From Mycolicibacterium vinylchloridicum (GTDB lineage Bacteria; Actinomycetota; Actinomycetes; Mycobacteriales; Mycobacteriaceae), in assembly GCF_013404075.1 (NCBI RefSeq), contig NZ_JACBJQ010000019.1:1-64000 (forward strand): a stretch of 64,000 nucleotides of DNA. The letters run 5' to 3'. The notes beneath the pieces are model-generated. The model did no database searches, was not told the DNA's origin, and saw only the letters and a list, made by a program, of their open reading frames with translations. The translations under genes and the position numbers were made by a program. Positions 51,732 through 59,358 of the stretch are shown one piece after another; positions within the stretch are counted from its first letter, which is position 1, and every line of letters starts with the position of its first letter.

Positions 51732-52550
51732 ATGCCTGTCCCTGAGTTCCATCCACGCGAGGAGTCCCAGCAGGGTGAGTTGTTCGAACGGATCCTCGAA
51801 CGCGTCCACCTCGACCTGCCGGAAGCGATCGGGCTGGCGATCACCATGCACGACCGGCGCCTCGACGAAGACGAGATGACCCTGATGGCCGCCCGCGGAT
51901 ATGGCGGCGAGGTCGTCGAAGCCCAGCTGTCGGGACTCGGCGGCCCGGTCATCGATGCATTCGTCCACCAGATGCCGGTGCTGAGCCTCGATCTGTGGGC
52001 CGACGAGCGCTGGCCGGAGTTGAGTCTGCCGGCCATGGAAGCCCGGATACCCGAACACAGCGCCGCCTGGCGCGAGGTTCGCGGCTCGGTCGCGGTGCCC
52101 GGGGTGTGGAAGGCCGACGGCACGGTGGTGCTGTCGTGCGTGCTCGAGCGGCCGGCCAGCGCCGGCACGGTGACCACCCTGATCGGATACGAGCAGCTGG
52201 TCTCCGCGGCGATGGTGTCGGCAGGCGCCGAGGGCGACGGCACCGCGATCGCCGACATGCTGGCGGTGCTGCAGTCGCGCGGTGCCATCGAGCAGGCCAA
52301 GGGCGCGATCATGGGCCGGCTGGCCTGCGATGCCGACACCGCGTGGGCGACGCTGCGCCGGGCCAGCCACGAATCGAACGTCAAGCTGCGTTCGCTGGCG
52401 GTGGCGCTGGTCGAGCACATCAGCGGCGCACCGGCCGAGCAGCCGGCTGCGGGGTCGCCGATCGTGCCGACCGACCAGGCCCGGCATGCCGCAGGCCTGC
52501 TGTGGGCGGTCCTCACCCACGACTCGACACCGATCGAACCGGCCGGCTGA
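51732..52550 (+). CDS. ANTAR-domain protein with degenerate GAF sensor
   Basis: A 272 aa protein. Residues about 15-160 resemble a GAF-like sensory domain. Residues about 178-236 form an ANTAR RNA-binding domain (MLAVLQSRGAIEQAKGAIMG, CDADTAWATLRRAS), which in other bacteria binds paired hairpins in nascent RNA to stop termination. The C-terminal 30 residues are a linker with no known domain. It is the last gene of the STAS-ANTAR operon. Its target RNA is not visible here. Confidence 0.8.
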   Translation: MPVPEFHPREESQQGELFERILERVHLDLPEAIGLAITMHDRRLDEDEMTLMAARGYGGEVVEAQLSGLGGPVIDAFVHQMPVLSLDLWADERWPELSLPAMEARIPEHSAAWREVRGSVAVPGVWKADGTVVLSCVLERPASAGTVTTLIGYEQLVSAAMVSAGAEGDGTAIADMLAVLQSRGAIEQAKGAIMGRLACDADTAWATLRRASHESNVKLRSLAVALVEHISGAPAEQPAAGSPIVPTDQARHAAGLLWAVLTHDSTPIEPAG

Positions 52551-52615
52551 ATTCTCCGGGAGAAACGCCGTCGCACCAGCGCGGTAATTGTCGCGTGAGG
52601 TGGTTCGCTTAGCCC

Positions 52616-53296
52616 ATGTCAGCTCACGATCCGCACCCCGCCTCCCCGACGTCGAGATTTCTGCCGTGGGTGGGCATCGGGGGCGTTGTCGCGGCGGTCG
52701 GGGTGGTGGTCGGGGTGACCGTTGCGACGGGCGCTTCGGATACCCTGCCCGTCGCGCAGGCGGCGCCCACCACCCTGACGACGTCCCCGTCGACGTCGGC
52801 ATCGGAGACCGCGACGACGACTGCCAGCACGACGGCAACCACGAGTGCCACGACGACGACGTCTGGTGCGCCGGCGTCCTACGAGGCCGACTCCCGCGGC
52901 TACGTCGACACCCTCGCGCGCTGCGACGAGAACCAGACCCTGATGGCATACGGCCGAACCACCAAATCGCTGGTGGTGATCTGTGTGAACCGCGACGGCG
53001 GACTGGAGTATCGCGGCGTGCGGCTGTCCGACAACGCTCCCCTGCACCTGCCCATCACCCGTACCTCCGACGGGACACTGGTCGCTTCGAATGACGGTGT
53101 CACCTACGCGGTTTCACCGACCCAGATCCTGGTGTCCTCCGGCGACGACGTGATCTACAAGGATTCGTGGATCGAGTTCAAGGAAGCCAGCTTCTCGCAG
53201 TCGAGCACTTCGTCGAGCGCTACGACGACCGTCAGCACGACCACGGTGACGGTGACGTCGTCGGTGACCCCGACGACGACGAAGCCGGCCGGTTAA
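52616..53296 (+). CDS. membrane-anchored protein with Ser/Thr-rich stalks
   Basis: A 226 aa protein. One membrane helix (about residues 14-38; GIGGVVAAVGVVVGVTVA) leads to an extracytoplasmic Ser/Thr-rich linker (about 50-85), a small globular domain (about 90-190; two Cys, DTLARCDENQ and VICVNRDGG) and a Ser/Thr-rich tail ending KPAG. The stalks are candidates for O-mannosylation. ATG at 52616 lacks a clear ribosome site. Its function is unknown; its stop overlaps the convergent SDR. Confidence 0.7.
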   Translation: MSAHDPHPASPTSRFLPWVGIGGVVAAVGVVVGVTVATGASDTLPVAQAAPTTLTTSPSTSASETATTTASTTATTSATTTTSGAPASYEADSRGYVDTLARCDENQTLMAYGRTTKSLVVICVNRDGGLEYRGVRLSDNAPLHLPITRTSDGTLVASNDGVTYAVSPTQILVSSGDDVIYKDSWIEFKEASFSQSSTSSSATTTVSTTTVTVTSSVTPTTTKPAG

Positions 53297-54012
53297 CCGG
53301 GCGAGGTGTTGCGGCCGCCGTTGACGCCGAGGATTTGGCCGGTGATGTAGCCGGCTTCGTCGGAGATGAAGAACGCGCAGGCAGCCGCGATGTCCTCGGG
53401 CCGGCCCATGCGGCGCACCGGAGTGGCGTCGATGGTGGCCTGGATGTCACCCATGTTTCCGCGGGCTTCGGCCTTGCGCAACATGGGCGTGTCGATGAAG
53501 CCGGGCGGAACGGCGTTGACCGTGATGCCGGCCGGACCGTATTCCAGGGCAAGGCTTTTCGTGAGGCCGTTGACGCCGGACTTGGCCGCGACATAGGCCG
53601 ACATGTACGGCACACCAGAGTGGGTGCTCGACGAGGAGATGTTGACGATGCGGCCCCAGCCGGCCTCGATCATGTCGGGCAGGACGGCCTGGATGGTGTG
53701 GAAGACCCCGTTCAGGTTGATGTCCACGGTCCGTTGCCACTCCTCGAAGGTGAGGTCGAGGAATCGGCGAAAGCTGTCCTTGCCCGCGGCGTTGACCAGG
53801 ATGGTAACCGGCCCCAGCGCGGCATGGATTTCGGCCAGTGCGGCGTCGATCTGCGCGCGGTCGGTGACATCGGCGACGTAGGAAAAGTCCGAGTCCGTCG
53901 GATTCAGGTCGACGATGGCCACGTTGTAGCCGTCGGCCCGCAGCCGGGCGGCGATTGCCGCACCGATCCCCGAACCGCCACCGGTCACCAATGCCGTCTT
54001 CGTGGTGGACAC
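53293..54012 (-). CDS. short-chain dehydrogenase/reductase
   Basis: A 239 aa classical SDR. TALVTGGGSGIGAAIAARLR binds cofactor, with Asp in VAIVDLN favouring NAD. The catalytic Ser is in NISSSSTHSG and Tyr-Lys in YVAAKSG. GTG at 54012 is preceded by AAGGGG. It lies just downstream of the TetR gene in the same direction, so both may share the repressor-controlled promoter across from the P450. It could oxidise an alcohol made by the nearby P450. The substrate is unknown. Confidence 0.88.
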   Translation of the reverse strand: MSTTKTALVTGGGSGIGAAIAARLRADGYNVAIVDLNPTDSDFSYVADVTDRAQIDAALAEIHAALGPVTILVNAAGKDSFRRFLDLTFEEWQRTVDINLNGVFHTIQAVLPDMIEAGWGRIVNISSSSTHSGVPYMSAYVAAKSGVNGLTKSLALEYGPAGITVNAVPPGFIDTPMLRKAEARGNMGDIQATIDATPVRRMGRPEDIAAACAFFISDEAGYITGQILGVNGGRNTSPG

Positions 54013-54072
54013 AAGCGTCCCCTTTCCGGCGGCCGGACCGCCTGCTGAACCTGAACCAAAAGTGTTGTGGAG

Positions 54073-54657
54073 CTATGACGTTCGCCGAGGCGTTCGCAAT
54101 CCCAGCGCACGCCGGCCCGCGTCGAGGAGTTGGCCGTGCAGCCACTCGTCGTCGGTCTCGCGTTTGGGATCGGCCGAACCGGCGATCCCGGCGAATACGA
54201 ATTGCGCCCGGACGAACCCTTCGGGGCCGGGATGCACGTCGGCCAGAAGCGCCATCTGGCGCGAGATGATGTGCGTCCACTCGCGGTTGGCCTTCAACAC
54301 GGTGTGCACGCTCGGGTCGGACGCCAGCACCGAAACCAGCATCGGACTCTGGACCGCCAGCCGGGCATAGCCGTCGATCATGCGTTCGGCGCGGGCGTGG
54401 ACACCGCGCTGCTGTTCGGCGTCCTCGACCACCGCGGCGACCTTGTCGATGATCGGCTCCAGGATCGCCGTCAATAGCTGCTCTCGGGTCCGAAAGTGGT
54501 GGTAGATAGCAGCTTTGGTGAAGCCGAGCTCGTCGGCGATCATCTGCAGCGACGTGCCCGCGAAGCTGTGCCGGATGAACAGTGCGATGGCCGCGTCGAT
54601 GAGCCGCTGCCGGGTATCGGGGGCCGGGCCCGTACTGACCACCGCGACTGCGCTCAT
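54073..54657 (-). CDS. TetR-family regulator of the P450-ferredoxin operon
   Basis: A 194 aa TetR protein. An N-terminal helix-turn-helix (residues about 15-60; SLQMIADELGFTKAAIYHHF) is followed by a ligand domain of the TetR_C_33-like type. AGGGAGG is upstream of the ATG at 54657. Three copies of a TACGATCGGCTAG-type element lie between this gene and the divergent P450, so it is the likely repressor of both. The ligand is probably a lipid or sterol. Confidence 0.88.
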   Translation of the reverse strand: MSAVAVVSTGPAPDTRQRLIDAAIALFIRHSFAGTSLQMIADELGFTKAAIYHHFRTREQLLTAILEPIIDKVAAVVEDAEQQRGVHARAERMIDGYARLAVQSPMLVSVLASDPSVHTVLKANREWTHIISRQMALLADVHPGPEGFVRAQFVFAGIAGSADPKRETDDEWLHGQLLDAGRRALGLRTPRRTS

Positions 54658-54680
54658 CGCCGCCTCCCTTCGCCCAACTT

Positions 54681-54739
54681 TACGATCGGCTAGTAATCTA
54701 CCATACGATCGGCTAGCATTCTCCTAGTCGATCGTATGG
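54681..54739 (+). promoter_or_regulatory. triple TetR operator between the tetR and P450 genes
   Basis: TACGATCGGCTAG occurs at 54681-54693 and 54704-54716, and its inverted form (CTAGTCGATCGTA, one base different) at 54724-54736. The last two extend to a 16-base inverted pair, CCATACGATCGGCTAG at 54701 and CTAGTCGATCGTATGG at 54724, with 7 bases between. The TAGCAT at 54714 may be the P450 -10, so binding would block transcription. Confidence 0.75.
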
Positions 54740-54770
54740 CAGCGTTGTGACGCTATGAAGGGATTCCTCA

Positions 54771-56051
54771 GTGACTGATGTCGATAGCGTGAACTTCTTC
54801 ATGGATCGCGACGTGGTGGCCGATCCATATCCCTATCTGGAAGCGCTGCAGGCCCGCTGCCCGGTGTCCCGGGAGCCGCACAAGGGCGTGTGGATGGTCA
54901 CCGGCTGGGAAGAGTGCACCGAGGTTGCCGGTGACGCCGACCGCTTCTCGTCCTGCATCGCGGTGACCGGCCCTTTCCCCGGCTTCCCGGTCCCGGTCGA
55001 AGGTCGCGACGACGTCGCCGAACTCATTGCCGCACACCGCGATGAGCTGCCGTTCAATGATCAGCTGCCGGCGCTGGATCCCCCGGTGCACACCGATCAC
55101 CGCGCTCTGCTGATGCGGCTGATCACGCCCAAGCGTCTCAAGGAGAACGAGGACGCGATGGAGACGATGGTCGACCGCGCGCTCGACGACTACCTCGTCG
55201 GCTCAGGCGGGGAGCTGATCGCAGGCTTCGCTCAGCCGTTCACACTGATGATCATCGCCGACCTGCTCGGTGTACCCGACAAGGACCGTGACGAGTTCGT
55301 CAAGGAGATGGCCAGCGGCGCGCACCACGGTGGCGGCATCGGCAGCGTCAAGGGCGAGAGCCTGGCCAAGTCCCCGCTCGAGTATCTCTATGACAAGTTC
55401 AGCGCCTACATCGAGGACCGTCGCGCCAACCCCCGCGGGGATGTGCTGTCCGAGATGGCGGCGGCGACCTTCCCTGACGGCTCGGTGCCCGATCCCGGCG
55501 ACGTCGCCCGCGTCGCCGCCAATCTGTACTCGGCGGGTCAGGAGACGACCGTGCGGTTGCTCAGTGCCGCGCTGCAGATTCTCGGCGACAATCCCGAATT
55601 CCAAGCGCAACTGCGGGCGGATCGGGCAGGAGTGAGCAACTTCATCGAGGAGGCGCTGCGCTTCGAGAGCCCGGTCAAAGGCGACTTCCGGCTTTCCAAA
55701 GAACCGGTCACCCTCGGCGGTGTCGAGGTGCCGGCCGGGGCCACACTGATGGTCGTGCAGGCCGCCGCCAACCGCGACCCGCGCCGGTTCACCGATCCCA
55801 ACACCTTCGATCCGTTGCGCTCGAACGCCCGCCAGCACATCGCGTTCGGCCGTGGTGTCCACACCTGCCCGGGTGCTCCCCTCGCGCGTGCCGAGGCGCG
55901 GGTCGCGCTGGAACGGCTGCTGGATCGCACCACCGACATCCGGATCAGCGAGCACCATCACGGGCCCGCCGGCGCGCGCAGGTACACCTACGTGCCCACC
56001 TACATCCTGCGTGGGCTCACCGAATTGCATCTGGAGTTTGATCTCGCATGA
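54771..56051 (+). CDS. cytochrome P450
   Basis: A 426 aa P450. The heme-binding loop is FGRGVHTCPGAPLAR (Cys ligand 366). The I-helix oxygen-activation motif is AGQETT, and the EEALR segment holds the ExxR pair. GAAGGGA lies 7 bases before the GTG at 54771. It is followed by a 3Fe-4S ferredoxin gene with ATGA overlap, the usual electron donor. Class: bacterial class I. The substrate is unknown; the neighbourhood suggests a lipid or sterol. Confidence 0.9.
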   Translation: MTDVDSVNFFMDRDVVADPYPYLEALQARCPVSREPHKGVWMVTGWEECTEVAGDADRFSSCIAVTGPFPGFPVPVEGRDDVAELIAAHRDELPFNDQLPALDPPVHTDHRALLMRLITPKRLKENEDAMETMVDRALDDYLVGSGGELIAGFAQPFTLMIIADLLGVPDKDRDEFVKEMASGAHHGGGIGSVKGESLAKSPLEYLYDKFSAYIEDRRANPRGDVLSEMAAATFPDGSVPDPGDVARVAANLYSAGQETTVRLLSAALQILGDNPEFQAQLRADRAGVSNFIEEALRFESPVKGDFRLSKEPVTLGGVEVPAGATLMVVQAAANRDPRRFTDPNTFDPLRSNARQHIAFGRGVHTCPGAPLARAEARVALERLLDRTTDIRISEHHHGPAGARRYTYVPTYILRGLTELHLEFDLA

Positions 56052-56239
56052 AAGCCAGCATCGACGACGGCCGCTGCCGCGGCCACGGCGTCTGCACCAC
56101 GATCTGTCCGGAGGTCTTCGCCATGACCGACGACGGATATGCCGAGGCCATCCTTGACGAAGTGCCCGACGGACTGCAGGACAGCGCGCGTGAAGCCGCT
56201 GAGGCCTGCCCGGAGAACGCCGTCGTCCTGCATCAGTAG
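56048..56239 (+). CDS. 3Fe-4S ferredoxin partner of the P450
   Basis: A 63 aa ferredoxin. CRGHGVCTTICP supplies three cluster cysteines (10, 16, 20); the usual second position is His-Gly, which gives a 3Fe-4S cluster. The fourth Cys lies in AEACPENAV. It is coupled to the P450 by an ATGA overlap and should pass electrons from a reductase to it. The last bases overlap the convergent membrane protein gene. Confidence 0.92.
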   Translation: MKASIDDGRCRGHGVCTTICPEVFAMTDDGYAEAILDEVPDGLQDSAREAAEACPENAVVLHQ

Positions 56240-56520
56240 TTCACGATCGAGCGCCAATAGTCCTCTGGTATCTCGGTATTCGAGCGCAGGACCATCGCGA
56301 GTCCCGTGGCCATCGCAACACCGAGCAGTCCCAGCCACAGCCCGGAAAGCCCGACGAGTACCCACACGGCCACGGTCAGCGTGGGCCACGGGTTGACCAG
56401 GAGCAGCAGCGGCGCGAGGAAGAAGCCGGAGCCGACGAACCACGCCGAGCCGGCGCGGTCGGACTTGAGCACGAAGCGAAGCCAACTCGGGACCGGGGAC
56501 GGGTCGCTGTTCGTCGTCAT
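56233..56520 (-). CDS. small two-helix membrane protein
   Basis: A 95 aa protein with two membrane helices (about residues 27-44 and 47-76) and short tails. ATG at 56520 gives a length typical of such proteins in mycobacteria; the 56556 start adds 12 unlikely residues. AGGAC lies upstream, although far from the start. Its function is unknown. It is divergent from the XRE regulator, whose palindrome lies in the shared upstream region. Confidence 0.65.
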   Translation of the reverse strand: MTTNSDPSPVPSWLRFVLKSDRAGSAWFVGSGFFLAPLLLLVNPWPTLTVAVWVLVGLSGLWLGLLGVAMATGLAMVLRSNTEIPEDYWRSIVNY

Positions 56521-56555
56521 GCTGTCCACGGTCCTCCGCGGCAGTAAGTGAAGCA

Positions 56556-56572
56556 ATTACCTGTCAGGTAAT
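56556..56572 (+). promoter_or_regulatory. palindromic operator before the XRE regulator
   Basis: ATTACCTGTCAGGTAAT is a perfect 8-base inverted repeat around a central T. If transcription starts at the GTG at 56607 (-10 GATGCT at 56595), the site covers the -35 region, as for autorepression. Confidence 0.65.
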
Positions 56573-56606
56573 GGCATCGCGGCTCTTCGTGAGAGATGCT
56601 GGCGGA

Positions 56607-57377
56607 GTGGGCGACACGGCGTTCGGCGAGCTGTTGCGGGATTGGCGGCGCCGGCGCCGGTTCAGTCAGCTCGACCTGGCCCTGGAGGCCGATGTGTCGG
56701 CCCGGCACGTCAGCTTCGTCGAGAGCGGGCGTTCGGCCCCGAGTCGCGCGATGGTGCTGCGACTGGCCGAGGCCCTGGAGGTTCCGCCCCGTCAGCAGAA
56801 TCAGCTGCTGCTCGCCGCGGGACTGGCGCCGGCGTATGCCGAACGGGCCGTGACGGATCCGGGAATGGCGGCGGTGCGCGCCGGCATCGACCGGGTGCTC
56901 GGCGCCTACGACCCATACCCGTGTCTGGCGGTGAATCGCAACTGGGATGTGCTGCAGGCAAATTCGGGCACGGCCGTGCTGCTCGACGGAGTCTCGGCTG
57001 ATCTACTCCACACGCCCAACGCGCTGCGCATCGCGCTGCACCCCGACGGGCTGGCGCCGCGGATCCGCAACCTCGCCCAATGGCGGCATCACCTGCTGAG
57101 CCGCCTGCGCCGCGAGGCGGGTTCAGGTGGGTCGGCGCAACTGCTGGCCGAGATCGAGTCCTACCCCGGCGGCGAGGACTCCTCGACCGATCTCGGCGGG
57201 GTCGCGGTTCCGTTGGAGCTCTACCGGCTCGACGGGGTGTTGCTGACGTTCATCTCGATGGTGACGACGTTCGGAACCGCGCTCGACCTGACGGCCGCGG
57301 AGCTCAGCATCGAGGCGTTCCTGCCTGCCGACGACGCCACCGTCCAGGCGTTACGACCGGCGTCCGCGCCGGTGTAG
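56607..57377 (+). CDS. XRE-family regulator with MmyB-like ligand domain
   Basis: A 256 aa protein. An XRE helix-turn-helix (about residues 5-65; FSQLDLALEADVSARHVSFV) precedes a MmyB-like ligand-binding region (about 90-245; PYPCLAVNRNWDVLQANSGT) of the PAS-like type. GTG at 56607 is preferred because GATGCT lies 6 bases before it and the palindrome then sits at -35; ATG at 56571 would place the operator across the start codon. Its target may be the divergent small membrane gene or itself. Confidence 0.82.
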   Translation: MGDTAFGELLRDWRRRRRFSQLDLALEADVSARHVSFVESGRSAPSRAMVLRLAEALEVPPRQQNQLLLAAGLAPAYAERAVTDPGMAAVRAGIDRVLGAYDPYPCLAVNRNWDVLQANSGTAVLLDGVSADLLHTPNALRIALHPDGLAPRIRNLAQWRHHLLSRLRREAGSGGSAQLLAEIESYPGGEDSSTDLGGVAVPLELYRLDGVLLTFISMVTTFGTALDLTAAELSIEAFLPADDATVQALRPASAPV

Positions 57378-57388
57378 AACACGTTTCA
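57375..57388 (+). promoter_or_regulatory. KstR-type operator before CYP125
   Basis: TAGAACACGTTTCA matches TnnAACnnGTTnnA, 96 bases before the CYP125 ATG and right after the XRE stop. Confidence 0.75.
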
Positions 57389-57483
57389 GTTATCAGTTTC
57401 CCAAAGCTCTACCGAGGCCTCCGTGCGTGGTGTAGGCATGGATCACCGGGCACTAGATGACTTCGTATGGAGGTGCGCTTTTT

Positions 57484-58731
57484 ATGCCCAGTCCCAACCT
57501 GCCCCCTGGTTTCGACTTCACCGATCCCGATCTGAACAACGAGCGGCTGCCCGTCGAGGAACTCGCCGAGCTCCGCCGGGTCGCGCCGATCTGGTGGAAC
57601 GAGCAGCCACGCAACGTCGGTGGTTTCGACGACGAGGGTTACTGGGTCGTCAGCAAGCACAAGGACGTCAAGGAGATCTCGCGGCGCAGCGACGTCTTCT
57701 CCAGCCTGGAGAACACCGCCCTGCCCCGCTATCCGGACAACGCGGCGGTGTCACACAAGGACACCGGCCAGTTCATCCTGCTGAACATGGATGCGCCGCG
57801 GCACACCCATCTGCGCCAGATCGTCTCCCGCGCGTTCACGCCGCGGGCCGTCGAGACGTTGCGGGAGAACTTGAGGGAGCGCGCCCAGGCGATCGCCAAG
57901 GCCGCCGCGGCAGAGGGTTCGGGCGACTTCGTCGAACAGGTGTCCTGCGAGCTGCCGCTGCAGGCCATCGCCGACCTGATGGGTGTTCCGCAGGACGAAC
58001 GAAAGAAGCTGTTCGACTGGTCCAACCAGATGGTCGGTGAAGCGGACCCCGAGTTCGCCCGTAACGACCCGCAGGGGGCCGCCGGCGAGTTGATCATGTA
58101 CGGGATGCAGATGGCCGCCGACCGGACGGCCAACCCCGGCGACGATCTGGTGACCAAGCTGGTGCAGGCCGATGTCGACGGGCACAAGCTCTCCGACGAC
58201 GAATTCGGCTTCTTCGTGATCCTGTTGGCGGTGGCCGGCAACGAGACCACCCGCAACTCGATCACCCACGGCATGACGGCCTTCGCCGATTTCCCCGATC
58301 AGTGGGAGCTGTACAAAGCGCAGCGCCCGGTGACCGCGGTCGACGAGATCGTCCGGTGGGCAACCCCGGTGACGTCGTTCCAGCGGACTGCCACCGAAGA
58401 CGTCGTACTGTCGGGTGTGCAGATCAAGAAGGGTCAGCGGGTGGTGATGTCCTACCGCTCGGCCAACTTCGACGAAGAGGTCTTCGACGATCCGCTGCGC
58501 TTCAACATCCTTCGTGACCCCAATCCGCATGTCGGCTTCGGCGGTACCGGCGCGCACTACTGCCTCGGCGCCAATCTGGCCAGGATGACGATCGATCTGA
58601 TGTTCAACGCGATCGCCGACCACATGCCGGATCTGACTCCGCTGGCCAAGCCGGAGCGGTTGCGGTCGGGCTGGCTCAACGGCATCAAGCACTGGCAGGT
58701 CGACTACACCGGAGCCGGCGCCGGTAAGTAG
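57484..58731 (+). CDS. cyp125: CYP125-family steroid C26-monooxygenase
   Basis: A 415 aa P450 very close to Mycobacterium CYP125, from the N-terminal PSPNLPPGFDFTDPDL to the C-terminal RLRSGWLNGIKHWQVDYTG. The heme loop is FGGTGAHYCLGANLAR (Cys 360), and the I-helix reads AGNETT. CYP125 hydroxylates C26 (C27) of cholesterol and cholestenone to start side-chain degradation. GGAGGTG lies 8 bases before the ATG at 57484; ATG at 57457 is less likely. A KstR-type site lies upstream. Confidence 0.93.
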   Translation: MPSPNLPPGFDFTDPDLNNERLPVEELAELRRVAPIWWNEQPRNVGGFDDEGYWVVSKHKDVKEISRRSDVFSSLENTALPRYPDNAAVSHKDTGQFILLNMDAPRHTHLRQIVSRAFTPRAVETLRENLRERAQAIAKAAAAEGSGDFVEQVSCELPLQAIADLMGVPQDERKKLFDWSNQMVGEADPEFARNDPQGAAGELIMYGMQMAADRTANPGDDLVTKLVQADVDGHKLSDDEFGFFVILLAVAGNETTRNSITHGMTAFADFPDQWELYKAQRPVTAVDEIVRWATPVTSFQRTATEDVVLSGVQIKKGQRVVMSYRSANFDEEVFDDPLRFNILRDPNPHVGFGGTGAHYCLGANLARMTIDLMFNAIADHMPDLTPLAKPERLRSGWLNGIKHWQVDYTGAGAGK

Positions 58732-58748
58732 CTTGTGGCACAGGCCGA

Positions 58749-58754
58749 TACAGT
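58749..58754 (+). promoter_or_regulatory. -10 hexamer of the YceI-family gene
   Basis: TACAGT stands 6 bases before the GTG at 58761, with no ribosome site. Confidence 0.5.
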
Positions 58755-58760
58755 CGAGGC

Positions 58761-59306
58761 GTGACTGAGACAGCCTGGACACTGACCGCGGCCGAAGGCG
58801 AACTGCAGATATTGACCGGCGTGACCGGTCCGGCCGCCAAGATGGGCCACCGGCTGACCATTGCAATGGCGTCCTGGCGCGCCGACGTCCAGTGGCGCGA
58901 TAAGCGGCCGGTCGCCGCCGAGCTCGTGGTCGACGTCGATTCGCTGCAGGTCGTCAAGGGTGAAGGTGGCGTCACGCCACTGACGGGACCGGAGAAGGGG
59001 GTGGTCCGGTCCAACGCGCTCAAGGCACTGGACGCCAAGAAATATCCGACCGTCACGTTCAGCGCCGACGACATCACCACGACCGAGGACGGCTACCGGC
59101 TCGCGGGCGAGGTCGAGATTCACGGCACGTCACGGCCGAAGACTGTCGACCTGGCGGTCGAGGATTCCGGTGATGTCTGGGTGATGTCGGCCGAGGTTCG
59201 GTTGCTGCAGACGCAATTCGGCGTCAAGCCGTACTCGCTGTTCGTCGGGTCATTGAAGGTTGCCGACGAGGTGACGCTGACGTTCACCGCGCGCCACCCC
59301 AAGTAG
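58761..59306 (+). CDS. YceI-family lipocalin-like protein
   Basis: A 181 aa beta-barrel protein (MGHRLTIAMASWRADVQW, EIHGTSRPKTVDLAV) of the YceI family that binds polyisoprenoids or other amphiphiles. No signal peptide is seen, so this member appears cytosolic. GTG at 58761 follows a -10 by 6 bases. It follows CYP125 by 29 bases and shares direction but seems to have its own promoter. Confidence 0.82.
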   Translation: MTETAWTLTAAEGELQILTGVTGPAAKMGHRLTIAMASWRADVQWRDKRPVAAELVVDVDSLQVVKGEGGVTPLTGPEKGVVRSNALKALDAKKYPTVTFSADDITTTEDGYRLAGEVEIHGTSRPKTVDLAVEDSGDVWVMSAEVRLLQTQFGVKPYSLFVGSLKVADEVTLTFTARHPK

Positions 59307-59311
59307 GCAAC

Positions 59312-59322
59312 TGGTCTGACCA
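59312..59322 (+). promoter_or_regulatory. FadR/GntR-type operator
   Basis: TGGTCTGACCA fits the FadR-subfamily consensus TnGTnnnACnA. It lies just before the -35 (TTGACC, 59324-59329), which is 17 bases upstream of the -10 CATGCT at 59347. Confidence 0.6.
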
Positions 59323-59323
59323 C

Positions 59324-59352
59324 TTGACCTCTGGCCTCTTGGTGGGCATGCT
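59324..59352 (+). promoter_or_regulatory. promoter of the FadR-type gene
   Basis: TTGACC (-35), a 17-base spacer and CATGCT (-10), with the ATG 6 bases on, gives a leaderless sigma-A-type promoter. Confidence 0.6.
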
Positions 59353-59358
59353 GGGGGC

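Noticed and set aside
52780..52865. Threonine- and serine-coding repeats (ACG/ACC/GCG tracts).
   Set aside because: They encode the stalk of the membrane-anchored protein and are not a separate repeat element.
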